A stretch of DNA of 64,000 bases from Paramacrobiotus metropolitanus (taxonomy: Eukaryota; Tardigrada; Eutardigrada; Parachela; Macrobiotidae). Both the position numbers and the translations under genes were made by a program. Numbering within the stretch: position 1 is the stretch's first letter; each line of letters opens with the position of its first letter. This document shows, piece after piece, positions 10,901 to 24,400 of this stretch. Below the pieces are notes generated by a model. That model was not told the origin of the DNA and made no database searches. It was given only the letters and a program-made list of their open reading frames with translations. The stretch is taken from the NCBI RefSeq assembly GCF_019649055.1, contig NW_026570248.1:372001-436000 (forward strand). The letters run 5' to 3'.

Positions 10901-13900
10901 CAGAGCGATCAACTTCCCCGACCTAACATAAAGTAAAATGTGATTAAGCATTCCGAATTTGAAAAATTAAAAAGACTATGAAACCGGAGGCCAGTGCAGC
11001 AGTATATGGCTGTACAGTAATCTTTAACCAATGTCGGATAAAAAACCCGAAGACGGTTATTTTGTAACACCCAGCATTTTTCGATGATGCCAGTGACTAA
11101 CCACTACGAAAGTGTTTCTTTTACGATACATGTGCGTACAGCGCTGAGCGTATGCACTACATAATATAATTTGTATAACAGAAACAAATTACTGTAGAAT
11201 CACTGATATTAAAATAAGTGAGACAAGACTCACAAAAAATGAAAATAGTTATCCAAAACTGCACTACGAATACTACGAATATAGTGCTTTCATTCAGTAC
11301 TCCTTTCTTCTCACAGATTTTGACATTTTGTGGCGTTTTGTTGTCGTGTGGGTTGTACAGTACTCAAATGATCGAACCAGATTATTTACAAGTTTTACTA
11401 CACAAGTTTCTACATACAAAAGTTTTACTATACAAGGTTTTACTCGTGTAAGTATTTATCGTAACTTAACTCGTAGGTACTTACTCGTATTTATCGATAT
11501 ACTGTACTAATAATTACTGTATATTAAGACAAACCTTTACAACTTTCGCTTCCACTTTATGTTCGCATTCATTACCAATTTTTAAATAGTTTATAATGTA
11601 ATTTATGTGCCGCTGGCCAGCTGACACTGGCCAGGACTTGGAAAATGAGCATACAATTGATATTTCGTCATGATCTATGGACACGTATGGTTCTGATTCG
11701 CCCGAATTCGCAAAATGGGAAATGCAAGTTGATCTAATGTAAGCACTTGAAACAACGCTGGAATGATCACAACATCTGACGGCTTACAACCCTTGAACAA
11801 TAATATATTGCCGGACACCGCAATTTCGAAACCGTATACAAGTTTCCCGGTTTGCATGGGTTTCGTGCAGCGGTCTTATCATCATTTGCGAATTTTTTTA
11901 CTGAATGCTTACAAGTTATTATAAGAAGATGTATATACAAGCCCATCCAACAATTCTTTAACCGCTGTAAGCGCAGCGCATATAAATCGCGCACAGTAAT
12001 GCAAATACGCATCGTAGTGTAGTGGCAGATATATTTATAAATATTCAACCAATAATAATATATTAGATCACAATAGACCATTATTAGAGCATGGAATGAA
12101 TCATCTTTGTGAGCATGTTGCAGTCAGTAATTTGAAAGTAATATGGATATTATTACCACCGCGATATTGTGTTGCAATAAAGATGATACTACAAAAGCAT
12201 AAAATTAATATAATTTATGATGGCAATAAATAATGCTTATCATATTATATTGTATATCAGATACAGTAACTGCAAAACATGCAGATTTGTTGCTTATTTA
12301 CGCTGAATACGCAGACCCATGTGGTGACGTGTCGAAGCACATTAAATGGCTCAAGCCCACGTTTCTTTAAATTCCGCTTACAGCGGTCAAAGAATTGTTG
12401 GGTGGGCTTGTACTATCCCAAACTGTATGTACTTACAGTGTACATTTCGTAATAAATGTATATAAATATTAAATATTGCGACGAGAAAGTTTTGTAGACA
12501 CGCTTTTCCGAGCTGAGAATCACTAATGCTACAGTGAAAAAAGCAGAAAAACTTAGTTGATCAGTTTTAATAAAACCAGCTTTAATAAAATTATAGAAAC
12601 AAAAGATTCATAGTCAAAAATTCTTCATGCAGAAAATTGGGCTTATGAAAATCAATCTTACAGTGAAAGCATTTATTGACGTACGTGTTTCGACGATAAC
12701 AATATGCGAGTTAGTTTCTTCACACCCATAAAATTATTGGCAACCATTTTAAACACACAGTTTTGGTTTCGTAAATATATCTTTTAGACAGTTGTAAAGC
12801 ATTTTGAAATGATACTAAACTGATTGCCTTTAGCCTCTTAGGATACGGCTGTGAATCGGTTTTGACATTCCTTAACGTCGTATATAAATTTGAAGGCATT
12901 CCCTTCTCACATTAACTTAGCAGCCAAATGGTTTACATTAAATTTCAGCCTTGGAGGATTTTGTCGGCGCTCGTGTATATTAAGAGAAAATACGAAACAG
13001 GATAAACGAAACCAGATCTGGCTCGGCAGCGCAATCTGATTCTGAGAACAACATATGGCCAGCACATCTTTTGGGTTAGACTTTTAAACACGACAAGAGA
13101 TACTGCAGCATATACCAGTGTTATCAAATCGGACACAAAACCAGCACACTAGTTTCCGTATCACGCAGGGGGCTCCTGGGGCTGCGTAAATCCATTGAAA
13201 ATCCCACACTTTAGAGCAAAGCGGGCCTATAATTGATTTTTACTTTTAGCACATACTAAACTTCCGTCCCTTCAGAAAGGATTCAAAACTGATACTATTG
13301 AACTCTATTAAGCGCCGGTGCAACGCCCTCTTAAATAAACTTAACAAATAAAGCAGGCCAATGGCAAATTTCTTTCATCCACAATATTTTATTGACTTAT
13401 TTTGCATCCAGGTAATTTATTAAGTATGGTGCATTATTATCACACGCTTTTACCTTCAAAAGTACATATGCTACTGTGTCATGAATGTGCAAAATCGACG
13501 TTTCACGCACAGCAGCCAGTGCGCCATATAAACAAAAAGATGCGACGTTCTAGAAGGCACGTGGCGTTAAATTTCCTTAAAATGCATCAATATACATCTG
13601 ATGTGAACAATGCATTAGTTCAAATCGAATGTACCACATGGCACAAAACGGTTCCTGCTGCAGCATGCAGGCTGAAATTATGAGTTTTATCCCGGTTTTC
13701 AGATCTAGTAGAATGCTTGAATACCGCGGTCACGCAGCTGCATGACAATAACAATAATTTGATTCAATTTTCCGCCATTAAGTCTAATGAGATTACCACC
13801 AAATCCATAGCGAACAATCAAAAAACCATCAATTGTAACGCTAAACCACGTACTCTAATCATACATCGACGCCAATTACCATCCATTACCAAAGCCGATC

Positions 13901-16900
13901 ACATAGATCTTCTCGACTTGCGGGAAATATCAGCAGGCTCAACCGTATCAAAATTTTGCAACAGATTGCGTTTGAGAAATTTTATTTCCGCGTCTGTTAC
14001 TTTTTGTATCCACCGTGTGTTGTGAAATTCTAATTGAGTTTTCTTACACCAATACACGAATACCACATAAACGAATTTGTATCACTAATACAATTAACAA
14101 AAACACTTTGCAAACATTAGATTATCAGCGGAGCTACGTTTCCGCCTGTGAGCAAAGCGGTAACATAATAAATGTAGATACCCTGAAATCACATCAGTAT
14201 TAGTAGAGAAGGCATATGTTAACGTTAAATGGTTCGAATCACTTAACTTTTACGACTAATTCACAAAGGCTAATATTTTTATGAACCTATGTAGTCACTC
14301 GCCACTAGCTATTACTGGGCAATGTGGGCATCAATATTTCGTCAGCAAAAATGATTAGAGTAACTCAGTATGACGCGTAGCACAATATTTGTACAATAAA
14401 AATTGACCGTTTTAATCCCAAACGTAAAACCCTAGCGGGGCGTCCCCCGTGGGGACTGTTCCGAAGGACGGGTTTTATTACATAATAACAAAAACTTCTG
14501 TTGTGGAGTTGTTTACTGGGAAGATTGCCTGAGTGCAAGCTGGACGGCTATTTAGCGAAATAGTCTGCGGCAAGTGCAACCACCTCGCGTACGCGCATAC
14601 GTGTACAGTATTAGTCTCGACTTTGGGTACCTGATTCCGGCTGCCACTATCTCAAAACTTGCAGCATCAGTTTTCGTTGTCACTTTAACGAACCTTCCCA
14701 GTTAATGTTTCAGAATAGAGAATAAATTTTAGAATTTTGATATTTTTGAAAGTAGGTTTTTATGGAGAACCAAGAAAGTTAATTTTGTTTTGGTTTCTCG
14801 TAGACTTAGCATAGGTCCGTCCGTTGGAGGCGTTGCTTGCACCCTATGCTATATCTACGAGAAACCAAAACTAACCTCTTTCTTGGTTCCCCTAAAACAC
14901 TTATCGAGATCAAAAGCGTCAAATTTTTCTTTCTATCTTCTGAGATGTTGGTTAGGAAGTTTTATGGAAAGGTAAACGAAAAACTAGTGCTTGAAACTTT
15001 GGATCAACTGACGATGACATTCAGTGCACGTTCTTTCACTGTTCACATACATGCTCCACCTCTGCCTCTGCACTGCCCATCCTGAGTTACAGCATTTCTG
15101 TCTCTTGAGTTTACAGTAAATTTCTCTCTATTGTCAGTAAACGTTCTGTCTGTCTCAGTTACAAGCTCAGTTTTCCCTATCCTGTTACAAACTTACAAGT
15201 TACAATAGGATTCGACATGGATCCATACCTACAGGTATATATACATACATATATATATACCCGTGGACATACAGGCTAATCCTTCGGAAAATCGGTATTT
15301 TCGACTTGTCCGCTAGACGCACACTTCGTGTGTTATTAGGTTAAGAATCACAAGATAAAACTCCGATTTTCGAGGCTGAAGACGAAACAAGTACAAAGCT
15401 GAAATCTGCTATGCGGCATTCCAGCACGTACTACTTAAGCTGCGCTGGTAATTCTTTTAAGAATGTGTATCCCTTCCGCGTAAGCCACAAATATGGAAAA
15501 AATTGTTTAGTTAACCAATTGTTGAAAATCTCCACATGTGCTGTATAGATTTAGACTTATTCGATTGGATTTTAAAGGAAGTATTCGTGGCGTACACAAA
15601 TAAACACGGCCACATCTGTCCGTATTTCTACTGCAGCCATTTCGCATGGCGAGTCTTTCTTATATTCTCTGGCTAGGTTCACTTTATTTAATCATCTTGA
15701 CTGGCTGTAAGATTCATAATGTACCATAGCGCTGTGTAACAGTCAAATGTGCAATCAAGCATGAATGGAATACGAGGCGGTTATGGCATGTTTCTCCATC
15801 GTATGCAATAACAGTGGGGCGGTGGAGCGCATGATTAAAGGTTCATTTTGTATATTTGTATGACTAGCAGCCGGACACATGCACAGCGTACCACAAAGCA
15901 CAATTATTACTGCCACAGCCAGCCCATCGAATAATTTTCCTGTATTAATTAAAACTCTTCAACGAGGCTATAAAACTGGGCCCGTATCTCACTGGCCGGC
16001 AGATTCATTGCCTAATCAGAAATTTCACTTTAGGTGTTGCAAGTAAATACACAGTGCCGCTACTGATATGCCCGTCACATTATCGATCTGGGCCAAACTC
16101 AAAGTGTATAACAATACTAACAGCTTTTATGAGACGCCAGCGTAATTGAACGCTAAGTCAACAATATTGTGTGTGCCGGTTGATTGGGCTGGCCAGTACC
16201 AATCGTAAATTGCGAAATTCGATGCAAAAACCCTGATGATTGTTCGGTCAACTATGTGCACAATATCTGTATACATGATTACTTATTTTGCCATATTCTG
16301 CTGCACCTTTAGCATCGTAAAAGCGCAATCTTTTCGCGCCATAGCACGACAAGTGAATGATAACGGGGAAGATAGTAACCTGAATTACATGAAGCATAGT
16401 TTTCCTGCTGCACTGCATGGATAAGCTATGGCCCACAACGAATTCGAATAACTTTAGGTGCGCCTGAATTGTGTGTGAGAAATATGTATACCATGAAATC
16501 CCATGCATTTTCGTGTCAACAACGATAACAGCTCTCCATCGATGACACTACATCTCTCGAGTCTCTTATTCTTACACAGGGGCCACGTAATCTCACGTTT
16601 TGTACCGTCGCTGGAGCAGTTGAGTAGAACGCCGGCACACAGCAGAGAAACTGTGTCATCCGGAACTCAACACCGTTTGGCCGCAGCCGAAAAATAACTC
16701 GTCGCTGGCCGCTTATAGAATCGGTATAAAGCAGATCAATAAAGTTATCCGTTCATTAAAAGCCCTTGACAATTTTTCTACTCGTTTTGTCCACATCCAC
16801 ATACTACTGCATTGAGTGTGATTCAAAGACTCATTTCCGTCCAATGGCTTTTTTATCGAAACTTGTGCGCTCAGGCTCGACTGCACACGCTGTTAACGTG

Positions 16901-18470
16901 GAGCGTAAAAACGCCTATATAAAAACTTTTAATTTCTTGTTTTCCTCTGTCAAATAGCTTTTGCACACGATGAATCGCTGAAAATCATCCAAAATAAAAA
17001 CGGCTAAATCTTATAAAATTTTAGTTTTTCAACTGGGCAAATTGGATACATTACGTTTACGGAACGTTACAGTTACAGAAATCTTTAATTTCACTCGCAT
17101 AATTATAATTTTTCCAAATCTATTTTTTTGGGAAAAGGATTTCCAGATATCTCTTCCGGCACGCAGTTTGTGAAATCAGCATACAAAGACTTGACCAGAA
17201 AATTTGGTTGATATCCGAAAATGTAAGAAAATACAACAGCTGCGTTTTCAATCGCCAAAATGTCATGGCCAACGAATACACACAAGAGATTATGTAACTC
17301 ATGGTTTCAGTGCCCGCTCGCACAGTCGCACTCGTAAAATTCTGGTGTCAGGACGTTAGATATTCCACATCTGCGCTTGTCGTATCAGAAATAATCCGTG
17401 ACAACGTTTTTACAATCGGGAACCTTATGGTCAAGCACTGTTTTAAGACCTGGCACATATGTTCGAAAGCATAATTTAAAGAACTTATAAGCCAATCGTT
17501 GTAAGTTTTGTAATTTTTTACTTCGTATTACGCAACTTCGATTCTGGACTAAATGAAACACCCCTTGTGCTAATGAAACATGTTCTCTGTCAGTGTTTTA
17601 AATGAACTCTTTGCCAACATCATGAATGTAAACTATAAAGCACTTCAAACTGCTAGCGAAATATTACGATCTGAAAAATCTGGAGAACTATGAAACGAAA
17701 TAACGACGGTTGAAAAAATCTGACTTTTACATGAGACACGCAAACAAGCAGGAATGAACGCAGAGGCATCAGGTAATTCGAGAAATATCGTTTGCTGTTC
17801 ATTTGAGGTATTAGCCCTTAATTCCGGAAACTATATTCTGTCAGAAATTCTGTCCGAACATATTTCCGTACACAAGCTATTAAATTAGCAGATATGAATA
17901 AAAACGCACGGATAGTACCCGAAAGGCCAAAACTGATTAGTGTAAAAACACCGGTATCGAGTGTGTACGATGGCGTATACTAACGTAAGCAAATTTATTG
18001 GTCTGAGACTAGCGCAATTATTTATCTACGTAACTTCTATTTACATACGTAACTTACGATTAGTACCGTAATACATACAGGTAATATATTAGTGATATTT
18101 CTCCGTCGCATTATTAGAAGTGGCACACAGCCGCACTAACATGCAAAATTTTTACAACGAAATCAATTTTTGAAAAAGGTATCCAGAGCCTTACCTTTAT
18201 ATCAGTAATTTCCCCATCAAAAGCATCCTTTGGTATAGTGAAATTGAAGAGCTTCCCTAATGTGGCATGCACTTCCGATATTCCCCATGCCAGCTCAACG
18301 GGCCGGGAGGATTGGACTGCTGGCAAATTCCTACTATCTGCCGCGCTATTACCAACTTGCCTCGCATCCACAAGGCACACACATACAAAGAAAGCTAAAG
18401 AAAACACAGGCCACATCCAGGATTCCCGTCTTCCTGTTGACATGTCGTTAAGCGACAGTTTTGGCAGCAT
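7908..18470 (-). CDS. DAG1: Dystroglycan (alpha/beta precursor)
   Basis: Laminin receptor precursor that links extracellular matrix to dystrophin. Exons on the minus strand: 18470..18195, 10922..9954, 9740..9501, 9441..9090, 8999..8872, 8249..7908; 768 residues. Features: hydrophobic signal peptide (WPVFSLAFFVCVCL); first Ig-like domain with FNFTIPKDAF; S6-like region; furin-type site RLRR at about 291-294; a short Pro/Thr/Ser-rich stretch (about 295-402); second cadherin-like domain; SEA-like domain with the Gly-Ser autoproteolysis pair at about 555-556 (SIKKGS, then VAWVNETLN); transmembrane helix about 627-650 (IYISTVVPAVVV) followed by RKHRR; and a cytosolic tail with a PPTY motif at 710-713. 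Vertebrate dystroglycan ends with the dystrophin-binding PPxY, whereas here it is 55 residues from the end. Several ATGs are possible at the start; 18470 is the first in the frame. Confidence 0.92.
11936..12412. mobile_element. Non-autonomous DNA transposon (MITE-like), Tc1/mariner-style ends
   Basis: Terminal inverted repeats of about 36 bp at 11938-11973 and 12375-12410 differ at only about three positions. They begin CAAGCCC and are flanked on both sides by TA, the target-site duplication typical of Tc1/mariner elements. The interior of roughly 400 bp is AT-rich and encodes nothing. It lies within dystroglycan intron 1. Family assignment rests only on the TA flanks and repeat form. Confidence 0.7.
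14766..14892. repeat. Imperfect long hairpin (about 48-bp arms) in dystroglycan intron 1
   Basis: The arm at 14766-14815 and the arm at 14844-14892 are near reverse complements, sharing segments such as GGTTTCTCGTAGA and AACCAAGAAAG, around a short loop. The structure looks like a fold-back element or a solo transposon end pair. A 61-residue open frame inside is a by-product of the repeat. Confidence 0.75.
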
Positions 18471-21400
18471 GGCGCAATCCGGTTCACACAGGCAGGCACC
18501 CTTCCTCTAAGTGCGAGTGTTAGGTCTTCCCACTGTGCATACAACAATGTTAATAATCACACCGAACCGCATAGACACACGGCCACGAACTGCGTATAAT
18601 GTTGTCACTTCCAGCAAAACGGCTCTTTAGCTGGCGTTAGTGGCGCACTCCACTCCACCGATATATGAACACGCAATCAATATAAACTGATCATGAATAA
18701 CACCGGATGCCAGTGCGGAACATATATATACGCATAATCCACCGAAAAAAAACCGCATAGATCACAGTGGGGAGATTTCGGATAAAAACCACGGTATTCA
18801 CGTTGCGGAAAAAAGCGGCCACAATTTTTGGAGTAATCGAGCCGGGTCGGATCAAGCAAAGCCAGTAGAATGCAGTGTGGCGCAGGCGCTTTATCGGATT
18901 TTGTTGGCCCCGGTAATGATTGGAGCAAGCTGGCTGCTATCAATGCACTGGTAAATGACGAACTGTGGGTGATTATGCCTCAAATGTTGTGCTTTGATAT
19001 TCCATCCATTTCCACTCTTGGCGTTTTAAGCCATCCCTTAATGCGCAGAGTGATTAGAGACACCGATAAGAGACAGCGCAAAGTTGTGGTGGATTGTTTG
19101 ATATGCGATGCTGTGGTTGCTCTTGAGAAAATTTGGTTAGTTATTTCCTCTATCGGGACAGTTCTGTCGGTAAGAAAATGCAGCTCAATTACACGCAAGT
19201 AACTCGGCTCTGGCTTGTCGTTCTCACCGGATATAACAGAGAAGGCCAGATAACTAACATAAGACTCCTTTTAAATGGCCAAATATAACTGACATCAGAC
19301 CGGGTATGTACTTACTCAAGGCAGAGTATTCAGCGGCAGAACACGGATGGGATGGATGGAGAGAGTGGAAGATGCAGTGCAGCAATGGTATTGTACATAC
19401 ACTCGCCAGAGCAATACGTATACACACAGACAGTGGATTTAATCGTCGGATGACCGGACAGCATCAACAACTCAAATTCTCTCCAATAGCTTGTTACTTG
19501 TCAGATGAAGTTCTATATGTTCCCGGTCATTTGATCGCCTCGCTCATAAGAAAAGTCTGCTGCAGCAGTAAGAGAATGGACTTTTGGCGCTCTCTTTTGG
19601 GCTAATCAGAAATCACCGGAATCAAAGATCAAAATCTTCAAAGACAGGCCGATTTTATTGGATTCTACAAAGAAACACTTCATTAACTGACCATGAAATA
19701 CCGGTTCATGAAAAACTTATTTGACAAGTTCAATATTTTGCTGAGATGCAGTCTAGCTTTACAGCCGGTGCGCACTGCGCAGCATGCGAATACGAAACTG
19801 TGATGTGAAACAAATGTGATCGATTGATTACTAGTGTATATTTTGATGTTGTGCTTAGTGCACATATTTATTTGGTTAATCTATGCAAATATTTCATACT
19901 GTAATGGAAACTGGTGCACAAATACAGCCATGTTGTCCATATCTAAATTGTGATAAATACTTATATGTTATAAATACCTATCTAAAATGAATAGAACAAA
20001 GAAAAATGATTACAAATAATAAAACATATGTAAAAAAGGTAAAACTGGTTAATAATATTAATATTACGTCGGCAAAGCTCTGTATTCATGCTTTTTGGTG
20101 GACTGATTTCTTAAGTCTTCTATGAACAAAACGAAGAAAATCATGCTGATATGATGACCCATTTGCACCGGTAGATACGGTAGATTTTATTCATTATTCA
20201 TATTGCTTTTCGTCGGCAATGACAAGACGAACGCTGCAAAATGAATCCATCAGCGTGTTGAGCGCAACACAATTCCTTAGCTGCTTATTCGACGCGGAAA
20301 ATCCACTTCTCACCTCAAGCAATCGGTTTGCTGCAGCTCAATCAGCTGTCATTTGAGATGAGTTGCTTTACGAGTGAACAGAAAAAAAGCATGTACGTTT
20401 CGTACCTTATAATCATAAAAAAACCGGCTGGTTAACTTATTTTTCGCCAAGTACGTTTGAAAGTATTTGCCCTAAACTCTCCGCTGAAGCAGAAAAGCGG
20501 CTTCTCAGCGAACATCACACTCGCTTGTCACTAATTCATCTGTAACCTACAAAATGACACCATTTCATGATTTTCGACTGTATCACACTTTTAAAATCCT
20601 GACAATTCAATAAATCAACAACTTGTAAAGTGAATATATTTCATACAAAACTTGAAAGCTTCGTAGGCAATCAAAGGTTGCAAACTCCATAGGACACGGC
20701 ATTGTAATTTCTGACATGCCGGTACACAAGAAACATTGAGATAGTGGTACTACAGAGTCTGTATGTAGTACTATGTGTTTGGAAAAACTTACGACTATAA
20801 AAGCATGGCGCCATGAAAAACTCACTCGTCTCCTTTGCTGATGAAAATCGGAACAGTTTTTTTGACAAATAAAAATAATAACTGCAGTCTTTTAACTAAA
20901 AGGTGATTTCTGGGAGCCGATAGACAATTAACAAACCTAAATAATTGTGCTCCCAGCGTATGTGCCGTTTGCGAGTGTTTTTCAATCAAGCAGACGGTTT
21001 GATATAATTATCTGACCGTGGATAGTCCAACTGACTACGAGTATTTGCCGACTGCACCGTACTCGGACGCATTTATAACGCCCAGTATCACTGCGAGCCG
21101 GCATCGACTTCCGGACCTCCTTCCTCATCAGTGGACAGACTGGACAGTGCATGCTTAATTGTAAGACATCCATATTTGCGACCAAATTCTGAGCAGTAGG
21201 TAATTACGTATAACAATTACAATACAACGAAACCTACCCACCTTGTTATGCTGAATTGCATAATACGTAGAAGTTATGCTAGGTTGTATCTCAATAATCT
21301 ATAAAACAAAAATCCCATTTATTTGACTACTTTGTCGAACTAATTGCGCAGGCAGAAGTCGCAGTAATCGGAAGTACTTTGCTGGATCTTCGGAGCTGGA

Positions 21401-24400
21401 CGCAAGCACACAGACAACTCAAACTGTCTGCCTCACTGGCCAAAGCAAACAGATCTATTAATCGTGCAAAGTATCGCTTTCACAATGAGCCAAGGAGTGG
21501 AGCACACAAGACATGCAATGCCGAATAAACGCTTGACTGCCTGCTTTCTTTTCACTCTAAATAAAAACTACTGTTTATCCTTCCTTATTTCTGGCCAGTC
21601 TGCTCTTGATCCTGTTATCAATAGCATATTGCATTGCTTTCACCTCATGACCAGTTTACGGCAAAACCGAGATTTAACAATGTACAACTGTGTGCATAAC
21701 CATGTACGCATGCTACTGTGTTCAATAAGCTTACAGAATATTCAAAATCTTGCAACTCATTACTAAAACAAACTCCTACATGACTATTTCAAAAAAAATT
21801 TTTTTACTGGAGTGACATTATGTTTACTAAACTTTATTCTATTTCACTATTACGAGCAAAATCAAGTTGCCCGTGAGTCTGACCGCTTACACGTCAGGAA
21901 GTTATTTTCTATTATGGGCATAATCTTATGTTTCGTGGGCCAAAATGTATCTAGCAAACAACGGAAATTCTCATGGGTAGTACTTTATTCGGCATTAGAT
22001 GAGCTAATTATGTGCGCTTGCGGATAACGTAGTCGGTACTCGTACCAAATGATTTTGCCGGTAACTAAATGCGTAAGAACTAAGACTGGGCGGCGGCTGT
22101 ACTAAATGACATTGTTTCACTAAAAGTGTTTGTAATAAAAAATAATCATCAATGTATTGGCTACTTTATTTTATTGGCGGAGCCAAGTAAATCTTGTACT
22201 ACGAGCACTACAATTCGGTCGAACCCAAAAATAGGGTCAAGATGAGTGGATAGCAAAAAGCTTTGATTAGCCAAAGGGAAGTCGACAGGGCTCCCGGGAA
22301 TTAACAATGCAATGCATGCATGCATTGATGAGCCACAGCGACGCGCAGAGTCAAATCAGCTCACCGGCTAAACATCTTTAGCAAATTATTGCTACCGATC
22401 TCATAATAAAGAGAACTGGAACAGAAGCCAAATAGATTTGGTCTATTGAGGGCTTACAGCCAATAGCTCATGATTAGAAACAATTATCAAACGGAAGAAT
22501 AGGATGATTCATGGGGAAATAAATGCAGCTGCAAAATGCTCCCTATAGCGTGATTAGACCGCTTGTGCACATACGGTAATAAAGGCACCGTCAAATTGAA
22601 TTTCCGAATAATATGCGAGTATAGCAAAGCAAACTGTATTGGTCGGCAGTCCAAATAAGCCGTAAATATTTCATGAAATAATATTGCAAGCTGCACCAAA
22701 AATTTTTTTAAACAACTAGATTACGAATTCCTTTAACTTATGGTACAAGTTACGATTCCATCCAAATCGCGCGAGCTTCCATATACCGCACCAGTAAAAT
22801 ACTAGCACATAAAATTTTTTGTACAAATATGAGTAAATTGTAATAAAGATATAAGCGTTAGCATAAGATTTTATAGCTTACCTTTAGATGGGAAGCGTTA
22901 GTTGCACACTTGCATATAACGCCTTACACTCGAAGAGGAAATCGTGTGCGAAAAACTATGGGTATTGTTGCATTCTGTGCAACATGCAGACGTATTACGG
23001 CCAGCATAAAGTACCAAGTATTAAAGGTAAATATATTACAAGGAACGATCGAAACTGTTGGTCGTCCGTAAACAGCAGACAAAACAGATGGTTAAGACCT
23101 CAAGCATCTAAGTGTAAACTTGTAAAGGAAGGAAAGTGTGCCAGTGCTCTATGCCGTTCGCTGACAGTGTTCAAAAGTGTGTACGAGTGCGCCAAGGAAT
23201 AAGAAATCGATGTTGCAGCATCGAAAAGCCGGCAAAACCACATCCAGTGTATTACGCCGGCTGATAAGTATGAGAACATTGCCGCCTACTTGGCTTGTGT
23301 GGCTTTTTTTCTACCGCGTCTGCACATCTGTTAGTACCAGACGACACTTTTCATAATCCTCGTTCGACTGTGAATAGTTACTTTTTAATCGATGATAGTC
23401 CTTTCCGGCCAGTCTGTATAGGTCGGCACTGACACGGCAGAATAGACCAATAAATACAAGCAACGCAACCCAACAACAAGACCTAAACTAGAAAACAATC
23501 CATCGTAACAATGGCAGTAATTCGCGTGCGTCAGCGCTGTGCGCGATAAAGTTTAAGAAGTCACACTATTGAGTATCACTTATCCCATACTCAACCGCTA
23601 GTTTTATACATTCAAGTTCCGTTTTTGTCATGGCCGGCTTACTGCAGTCTTTTTTAAGCGGTAAGATACAAAAATATAACATTATCGGATTTATCTTAAT
23701 CACCCTAACGCAACCACTGAGTCAGAATACCGTTAGAAAATCAAATCTCTCTCTCCGAAAAGTAAAATCAAGTTCTTTTACCGTACAACATTATCAGGAA
23801 GAAATCCTACTAGTCATGAACGTATTTGCTGTTATTTTTACCTGTCATTTGTTTGAGAGCAGTTTTAGTCATAGAATATCATTTTCTATATAATATCATG
23901 CACCACATAAAGGCTGAAAATACTGATGAAATTAAATTATCAGACTTGTGCACAATTCGTGTTAACGCTTCGGTTTAAGGTGTAAACCGTTCCACATATT
24001 AGACAGAATTACACAACATTTGACCAAAAGAACAATGCCATAGCTGTGCCAAATTTCGCGTACACTCTCCAATTTCAGTTGCAAAATTGATGTGAACGTC
24101 GGTGCCCACAAATTAATTCTGAAGTGACAAAAGGTTTATAATTTGTTTTTTCTTTTTGAAACACAAGAAAAATGGAGTTTGGATCACAAGCTTTGAAAAT
24201 GTTGCATGCCTTTTTTTGTAAGTGTAACGTTGGTCGCCGGAGGGGCACAAGAAGAACAAACGATTTTGCTGAATATTGCAGTAATTTGTCAGCCGCAGCC
24301 ATCAAGTTTTTTTGCGTAAGTCATTAATTTCATAATTTCAGCGAGTCTGATTCCGAGACACCGTAAACCTACTAACAGTCCTCAGGTATGGGTTGCCTTA

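Larger units (their letters stand above)
10923..18194 (-). other. 7.27-kb first intron of dystroglycan
   Basis: The intron runs from a GTAAGG donor at 18194 to a TTAG acceptor at 10923 and is about 100 times longer than the gene's other introns. Apart from the inverted-repeat element at 11936-12412, the hairpin at 14766-14892 and a TA-rich microsatellite near 15236-15261, I see no coding exon in it on either strand. Long first introns often carry enhancers, but no specific site is recognisable here. Confidence 0.8.

Noticed and set aside
14228-14250. tRNA-like B box (GGTTCGAATC)
   Set aside because: The flanking bases do not pair into a T stem, and no A box or acceptor stem is found.
18870-19202. 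110-codon open frame as a gene
   Set aside because: No recognised motif, signal peptide or splice context; this length is possible by chance among hundreds of frames in 64 kb.
22888-23202. 104-codon Cys-containing frame as a secreted-peptide gene
   Set aside because: It has no signal peptide and no regular cysteine spacing.
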